Source of the DNA: Chryseobacterium carnipullorum
GTDB taxonomy: Bacteria > Bacteroidota > Bacteroidia > Flavobacteriales > Weeksellaceae
Length of the DNA: 64,000 nucleotides
Assembly: GCF_900142785.1 (NCBI RefSeq)
Contig: NZ_FRCD01000001.1
Location: 124,001-188,000, forward strand
Direction of reading: 5' to 3'
Below the pieces are notes generated by a model, which had not been told where the DNA came from, searched no databases, and worked only from the letters and a program-made list of their open reading frames with translations. The translations under genes and the position numbers were made by a program. Below are positions 59,342 to 64,000 of the stretch, piece after piece. Position 1 is the stretch's first letter. Every line of letters starts with the position of its first letter.

Positions 59342-59646
59342 TAGTTTCGGGGATAAGTTTTATCAAAATAATTGATAACAAATAATTTTTATTCAATTCA
59401 TATTTAATTCACATTGTAATCTCTTGTAAATCTGTCTTTTCACAGACTTATCAACAGATGTGAATAACTTCCTCACAAAACCATTCTTAGTAATTTAATT
59501 ATGGAAAAAGTTCGGATTAAGTGAAGAAAACAATTTGAAAGTTGTGACTAAAATTTCCAAATACATTTCCCATTACGAAATAAATTCTTCTTTAAAAATA
59601 GAAAGTTGGAAAAAGTTTTCCACAGTTATTCACATACCTTTTCACA
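59342..59646. other. candidate chromosomal replication origin (DnaA-box cluster)
   Basis: The 554-base non-coding gap between divergent pgk and rpiB contains DnaA boxes (consensus TTATNCACA): exact TTATTCACA at 59459-59467 (minus) and 59626-59634 (plus); one mismatch at 59405-59413, 59448-59456 (TTATCAACA) and 59616-59624 (TTTTCCACA); two mismatches at 59436-59444 and 59638-59646. They form two groups about 160 bases apart with AT-rich DNA between. The inverted repeat TTATCAA-5-TTGATAA is at 59360-59378. Two parS sites lie 3-5 kb away. dnaA itself is not in the window. Confidence 0.6.
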
Positions 59647-59685
59647 AATTACCCCCGAACAACTAACAGACTTTGTTATTATTCT

Positions 59686-59693
59686 TACCTTTG
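59686..59693 (+). promoter_or_regulatory. candidate -7 element for rpiB
   Basis: TACCTTTG matches TAnnTTTG, 38 bases before the rpiB ATG and directly beside the DnaA-box cluster. Confidence 0.45.
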
Positions 59694-59731
59694 TCATGAA
59701 ATAAAATCTAAAAAGACTTAATACAGGTATT

Positions 59732-60166
59732 ATGAAAAGAAAAATAGCAATTGCTGCAGACCATGCAGGCTATGAGTATAAGGAGATTGTTAAGAACTTT
59801 CTGTCTGAAAAGTTTGATGTTCAGGATTTTGGAACGTTCTCCACAAACAGTGTGGATTATCCGGACTTTGTACATCCTGCTGCAACCTCTGTTGAAAACG
59901 GGGAAAATGAACTGGGAATTTTGATCTGCGGAAGCGGAAACGGGGTTCAGATTACAGCGAACAAACACCAGAAGATCAGATGTGCGCTTTGCTGGATGCC
60001 GGAGATTGCAGTACTGGCAAGACAGCATAATGATGCAAATATGATCTCTATGCCTGCGAGATTTATATCTAAAGAAGTAGCCATAGAAATTGCAGATAAA
60101 TTTCTTTCTACAGACTTTGAAGGTGGAAGACACCAGAACAGGGTTGATAAAATTGCTGTTTGCTAA
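59732..60166 (+). CDS. rpiB: ribose 5-phosphate isomerase B
   Basis: 144 aa. Interconverts ribose 5-phosphate and ribulose 5-phosphate in the pentose phosphate pathway. AADHAGYEYKEIVKNFL, DFGTFSTNSVDYPDF and ICGSGNGVQITANKHQ (with the active-site Cys) are typical RpiB motifs, as are RHNDANMISMPARFI and GGRHQNRV. Length is normal. First gene to the right of the probable origin. Confidence 0.95.
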   Translation: MKRKIAIAADHAGYEYKEIVKNFLSEKFDVQDFGTFSTNSVDYPDFVHPAATSVENGENELGILICGSGNGVQITANKHQKIRCALCWMPEIAVLARQHNDANMISMPARFISKEVAIEIADKFLSTDFEGGRHQNRVDKIAVC

Positions 60167-60172
60167 ATATAT

Positions 60173-60212
60173 AAAGGCCTGTAAATCAAATTGCAGGCCT
60201 TATTTATTTTTT
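60173..60212 (+). terminator. terminator of rpiB
   Basis: AAGGCCTG (60174-60181) pairs with CAGGCCTT (60194-60201) around a 12-base loop, followed by ATTTATTTTTT. Confidence 0.85.
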
Positions 60213-60418
60213 ATTTTGTACATTTGCATCAGCTGATAGAAAATTACCAGTCTATTATTTCCATACAAAACCTTACCTGTTTAAAAGATATTAATCAAAG
60301 GTTTTTCTCTCCTCTTCTCCATATTTGTAGTAATTTTATACAAACTAAAGTTTCCATTATAAGTAAATTTGGAAGGAAAATTGATGCAGTTGAATTAATA
60401 AGAACCCTATAAAACTGA

Positions 60419-61228
60419 ATGAAGATCAAAGTATCTGCCGTATTATTTTTTATAATAAGTTGTTTCCACGCTCAGGAAATGAAGGATACAGATGGCGATG
60501 GAATTTGGGATAAGGATGATGCCTGTCCAACGGTTGCAGGGAAATCTGAGCTGAATGGATGTCCAAAAGATGATTGCACAGAGAATAGTAAGCTTCAAAA
60601 AAGGAATGTAGAAGATTTTGTTTCACAACAAAAAGAAATCAATTATCTGGCGTTGCAGAAACATTTTCTACAGATTTTAAAAAAGATAAATTTTGATTCA
60701 GAAATACTATTATTTTTAAATTCAAATGTATCGGAAGGTGAAGGTCCTTCAAAGTGCCCAACATTAGATTTTTCAGAATATCAGGAATATTCTACAAGTA
60801 ATTTCATATGGAATGAAAGTATGCTGAATGATTTATCCAGGACATTAGATCAAACTATTTTTCCAGTGTCATATAATTCCTGGTGGTGGGGAAATGGAGG
60901 ATTCTATACAGAAAATAGTAAAGAGTTTATATTTTTATCCAAAAGCCAGATAAATTATATCAATAAATTGCCATTATTTTCAGATGTAAAACACGGAAGA
61001 ATCAGATATATTAGAGTCAAAAATAAAAAACTGGAAGGACTGTCTAAAGATTTTAATCAAATTATCTTTCGTCAAGATAGAACAATTGTCAATGGATCAT
61101 TTGAAACAGAAATTGAATTAACGATTAACACAAAAATAGAATTTCATGCTTACATTTTTAAGTATGATTTTGATAAAAAAGATTGGCTTTTAACATCAGA
61201 TAAAAGTCAAATAATAACAATTAAATAA
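60419..61228 (+). CDS. exported protein with a thrombospondin type 3-like calcium repeat
   Basis: 269 aa, signal peptide ([12 protein letters not shown]). Directly after it, [20 protein letters not shown] (about residues 23-42) is a thrombospondin type 3/OmpA-linker calcium-binding repeat, normally found before outer-membrane domains. Residues 60-269 ([39 protein letters not shown]) do not match any family I recognise and no OmpA C-terminal domain is present. It ends 7 bases before rnr. Likely a secreted or surface protein. Function unknown. Confidence 0.8.
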   Translation: MKIKVSAVLFFIISCFHAQEMKDTDGDGIWDKDDACPTVAGKSELNGCPKDDCTENSKLQKRNVEDFVSQQKEINYLALQKHFLQILKKINFDSEILLFLNSNVSEGEGPSKCPTLDFSEYQEYSTSNFIWNESMLNDLSRTLDQTIFPVSYNSWWWGNGGFYTENSKEFIFLSKSQINYINKLPLFSDVKHGRIRYIRVKNKKLEGLSKDFNQIIFRQDRTIVNGSFETEIELTINTKIEFHAYIFKYDFDKKDWLLTSDKSQIITIK

Positions 61229-61235
61229 TATTAAA

Positions 61236-63389
61236 ATGCCAAGAAAAGGTAAATATATAAGCCATAAAAACGAACAGAAACTCATGGAAATCGGAAGATT
61301 GATCCTGCGTTTCATGAATACCAATTCGTCCAAGATCTATAATTATAAGCAGATCGCAGACGGAATAGATTATAAAAATCCGCGTCAGAGAGAACTCGTG
61401 ATCCAGTCTCTTCATAAACTTCAGGGTTCTGAGAAGATCAAAGAAGTAGAGAAAGGAAAATTCATCGTTAATCTAAAGATTGCAGGAACATTAACCGGAG
61501 TCATTGATTTTAACCAGTCCGGTAACGCCTACGTAAAAGTAGAAGGCGTGGAAGATGATGTCTTTATCCACTCCAAAAATGTGAAAGATGCGCTTCAGGG
61601 CGACAAAGTTCTCATTATCACCTATCATTTTAAAGGGAAGAAACTGGAAGGTTCGGTACTGGAAGTTCTGGAAAGAAACAGAACTGAATTTGTAGGAACA
61701 TTCCAGCTGGTGGCCCACAAAGACTTTGGATTTGTGGTGTGTGATAAAAAATCGATCAATACCGATATTTTCATTTCAAAAGCAAACTTCGGTGGAGCCG
61801 AAAACGGCGATAAAGTAGTCGTAAAAATGACAGAATGGAGACCGGGAGATAAAAATCCTCAGGGAGAAATTATCCAGGTTTTGGGTGCTCCGGGCGAGCA
61901 TGAAACTGAGATCCACTCTATCCTTGCGGAGTACGGTCTTCCGTATGAATTCCCGCAGGAAGTTGAGCTCGATGCTGATAAAATTGACAGAAGAATTACC
62001 GATGAAGAAGCTGCAAAGCGTTGGGATATGCGTGATATCTGTACCTTCACCATTGACCCTAAAGATGCAAAAGATTTTGATGATGCGCTTTCCATAAGAA
62101 AAATGGAAAACGGAAACTGGGAGATCGGGGTGCATATCGCGGACGTTTCTCACTACGTAGTTCCGGGAACGATGCTGGATGATGAAGCCTATAAAAGAGC
62201 AACGTCGGTATACCTTGTAGACCGTGTGGTTCCAATGCTTCCGGAAGTTTTAAGTAACGATGTATGTTCTCTCCGCCCGAACGAAGATAAATATACTTTC
62301 TCTGCCGTTTTTGAACTGAATGACAAAGCAGAAATTCAGAAACAATGGTTTGGAAGAACCGTGATTCATTCAGACCGAAGATTTACGTATGAAGAAGCTC
62401 AGGAACGTATAGAAACTGGGCAGGGAGATCTTGCTGAAGAAATCAATACGTTGGATAGACTTGCGAAAATCATGCGTGATGAAAGAGTAAGAAATGGAGC
62501 GATCACTTTCGACAGAAGTGAAGTAAGATTCAATCTGGATGAAAATAACTCGCCGATTGGAGTATACTTTAAGATCAGTAAAGATTCCAATCACCTGATC
62601 GAAGAATTCATGCTTTTAGCCAATAAAAAAGTGTCTGAATTTGTATCATTGACCAGTAAAGGAACAGTAAGCAATAATACCTTTATTTACAGGGTTCACG
62701 ACGATCCAAATCCTGCGAAACTGGAAGCATTAAGAGATTTTGTTTCTACTTTCGGATATAAAATGAACCTTGACAATACCAAGAAAGTAGCTGAATCATT
62801 GAACAAGCTTCTTTTTGACGTCAAAGGAAAAGGAGAAGAAAATATGATCGAAACGCTCGCTATGAGAAGTATGAGCAAAGCCGTATATTCTACAGAACCT
62901 ATCGGACACTACGGTTTAGGTTTTGAATACTACAGCCACTTCACCTCTCCTATCCGTCGTTATCCCGACCTTTTGGCCCACCGTCTTTTACAGCATTATC
63001 TTGATGGAGGTAAATCTCCAAGCAAACAGGAGCTTGAAGACAAAGCAAAACACTGCAGTGCAATGGAAAGACTGGCTGCTGATGCGGAACGAGACTCTAT
63101 TAAGTTCATGCAGGTGAAATTTATGGAAAAACACCTTGGAGAAACCTTTACCGGAGTTATTTCAGGTGTTGCAGAATTCGGTTTCTGGGTAGAAATACCT
63201 GAAAACGGTGCTGAAGGCTTGATCAAATTAAGAGATCTTGTGGATGATTCCTATTCTTACGATGCGAAAACCCATGCAGTGTATGGTCATAAAACCGGAA
63301 AAAGACATCAGTTAGGGGATCAGGTCCAGATCAAAGTAGTAAAGGCCAACCTTATTCAGAAACAGTTGGACTTTAAGATTGTTGATTAA
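61236..63389 (+). CDS. rnr: ribonuclease R
   Basis: 717 aa. 3'-5' exoribonuclease that degrades structured RNA. N-terminal winged-helix region (about 10-70), two cold-shock OB domains (about 80-230), RNB catalytic domain with FTIDPKDAKDFDDALS (metal Asps, about 270-285) and SPIRRYPDLLAHRLL (about 570), and a C-terminal S1 domain (GVISGVAEFGFWVEIPENGAEGL). Length resembles other Bacteroidota RNase R/VacB, slightly shorter than E. coli (813 aa), lacking its basic tail. Confidence 0.96.
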   Translation: MPRKGKYISHKNEQKLMEIGRLILRFMNTNSSKIYNYKQIADGIDYKNPRQRELVIQSLHKLQGSEKIKEVEKGKFIVNLKIAGTLTGVIDFNQSGNAYVKVEGVEDDVFIHSKNVKDALQGDKVLIITYHFKGKKLEGSVLEVLERNRTEFVGTFQLVAHKDFGFVVCDKKSINTDIFISKANFGGAENGDKVVVKMTEWRPGDKNPQGEIIQVLGAPGEHETEIHSILAEYGLPYEFPQEVELDADKIDRRITDEEAAKRWDMRDICTFTIDPKDAKDFDDALSIRKMENGNWEIGVHIADVSHYVVPGTMLDDEAYKRATSVYLVDRVVPMLPEVLSNDVCSLRPNEDKYTFSAVFELNDKAEIQKQWFGRTVIHSDRRFTYEEAQERIETGQGDLAEEINTLDRLAKIMRDERVRNGAITFDRSEVRFNLDENNSPIGVYFKISKDSNHLIEEFMLLANKKVSEFVSLTSKGTVSNNTFIYRVHDDPNPAKLEALRDFVSTFGYKMNLDNTKKVAESLNKLLFDVKGKGEENMIETLAMRSMSKAVYSTEPIGHYGLGFEYYSHFTSPIRRYPDLLAHRLLQHYLDGGKSPSKQELEDKAKHCSAMERLAADAERDSIKFMQVKFMEKHLGETFTGVISGVAEFGFWVEIPENGAEGLIKLRDLVDDSYSYDAKTHAVYGHKTGKRHQLGDQVQIKVVKANLIQKQLDFKIVD

Positions 63390-63404
63390 TTTCATAGAGA
63401 GCTT

Positions 63405-64000
63405 ATGAAAAGAGTACTTGAAATAGATAAGGAAGAATTTTCAGAAATTTTAGAGAAAACATTTTCAGAAATTGTCCATTTTTTTAATTCTCTGGATGAA
63501 ATATCTACCCAGCCAAATGTAAAACTGGAACATCAAAAACTTTCTTACGAAGGATGGGGATCAAAAAAAGTTTTAGAATATTTCCAACAAGCAGTAAAAC
63601 CAATTATTTCTGGTTCCAGTGGACCTAAATATTGGGGCTTTGTTACCGGTGGGGCAACGCCAGCAGCTTTAATTGGAGATTTTTTGGCAACTATTTATGA
63701 TCAAAATACACAGAGAATTAATCAGGGAGGAGATATTTCTGCCCTTTTGGAAGTAGAAACTGTTAAGATGTTGCTGGATTTCTTTAGCCTGCCGGATTCT
63801 TTTGAAGGAGGTTTTGTGACAGGCGCTACTATGTCAAACTTTACATGCCTTGCTACAGCCAGACAATGGGCAGGGCATCAAATAAATAAAAACTATGCAT
63901 TAGAAGGTGTTTCTACTGATGATTTTGTCATACTTTCCGCAGAACCTCATTCTTCAGTTGTCAAATGCCTGAGCATGTTAGGGATAGGGAGTAATAATAT
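63405..64000 (+). CDS. PLP-dependent group II decarboxylase, N-terminal part (runs off the window)
   Basis: 198 codons are visible from the ATG at 63405, 15 bases after the rnr stop; the frame continues past position 64000. GPKYWGFVTGGATPAAL, TIYDQNTQRINQGGDIS and GGFVTGATMSNFTCLATARQ are typical of aromatic-L-amino-acid/glutamate decarboxylase-type enzymes, with SAEPHSSVVKCLSMLGIG leading to the PLP pocket. The catalytic Lys and the rest lie outside. The substrate cannot be inferred. Confidence 0.88.
   Translation, partial: MKRVLEIDKEEFSEILEKTFSEIVHFFNSLDEISTQPNVKLEHQKLSYEGWGSKKVLEYFQQAVKPIISGSSGPKYWGFVTGGATPAALIGDFLATIYDQNTQRINQGGDISALLEVETVKMLLDFFSLPDSFEGGFVTGATMSNFTCLATARQWAGHQINKNYALEGVSTDDFVILSAEPHSSVVKCLSMLGIGSNN

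Noticed and set aside
59360..59378. Inverted repeat TTATCAA-aataa-TTGATAA as a terminator or operator
   Set aside because: Short and AT-only without a T-run; listed only as part of the origin candidate.
60191..60412. 73-codon rightward open frame between rpiB and the secreted-protein gene
   Set aside because: It starts with a non-ATG codon inside the rpiB terminator, has no recognisable protein character, and is likely chance in AT-rich DNA.
1..64000. CRISPR array, prophage, insertion sequence or defence island
   Set aside because: No regular direct-repeat array, no transposase, integrase, phage structural or defence-type protein was found in any reading frame.

Overview
The window looks like a chromosomal segment of a Bacteroidota bacterium of class Flavobacteriia, most probably Chryseobacterium or a close Weeksellaceae relative. 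The evidence is AT-rich DNA with weak Shine-Dalgarno sites, promoter-like elements matching the Bacteroidota -7 consensus TAnnTTTG, a fused MurF-alanine racemase, an AccD without a zinc ribbon, a YbeY of the GYKD type, LytTR/LytS-type signalling, 2TM-domain proteins and SufE. The genus is an inference from overall protein character; no rRNA is present.

Layout. 1-7.2 kb: end of nadK, fbaA, accD, a DUF6973-like protein, a SpmA/SpmB-type nucleoside-gate membrane protein, and an exbB-exbD-tonB energy-transduction operon. 7.3-17.2 kb: a DUF885 lipoprotein, DinB, endonuclease III divergent from bcp, then a leftward operon tolC - SprT-like - manC - exported protein - GNAT, and folC. 17.2-21.4 kb: two identical tRNA-Val(UAC) genes and a surface-glycan group (two glycosyltransferases, a GT9 heptosyltransferase, SufE, a small YgjV/SWEET-like membrane protein). 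21.5-29.5 kb: clpC, an outer-membrane barrel, a gene split by an in-frame TGA, mnmA, a decayed small membrane gene, and a glycine-rich protein with a Cys-Gly tail. 29.7-33.7 kb: a six-gene leftward operon of a LytS-type histidine kinase, a LytTR response regulator, an isoprenylcysteine-methyltransferase-like protein and four copies of the 2TM domain, one of them fused to the kinase. 33.8-46.3 kb: TonB-dependent receptor with an AraC regulator, Cu/Zn superoxide dismutase, tail-specific protease, surE, guaC, fabG, WG-repeat protein. 46.3-54.5 kb: rsmI, an acidic repeat protein, tdk, murF-alr, patatin phospholipase, ybeY. 54.5-64 kb: mnmG between two perfect parS palindromes, a methyltransferase, pgk, a non-coding region with a cluster of DnaA-box-like sequences, rpiB, rnr and the start of a PLP-dependent decarboxylase.

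The two most notable observations are (i) signs that the right end is close to the chromosome origin: two exact ParB-binding palindromes flank mnmG, and 3 kb further on the pgk-rpiB intergenic region has two exact and several near DnaA boxes; and (ii) the 2TM/LytS/LytTR operon, in which an uncharacterised two-helix membrane domain has been multiplied and captured by the sensor kinase. There is no sign of a prophage, insertion sequence, CRISPR array or classical defence island. Most of the window is core metabolism, cell envelope and signalling.
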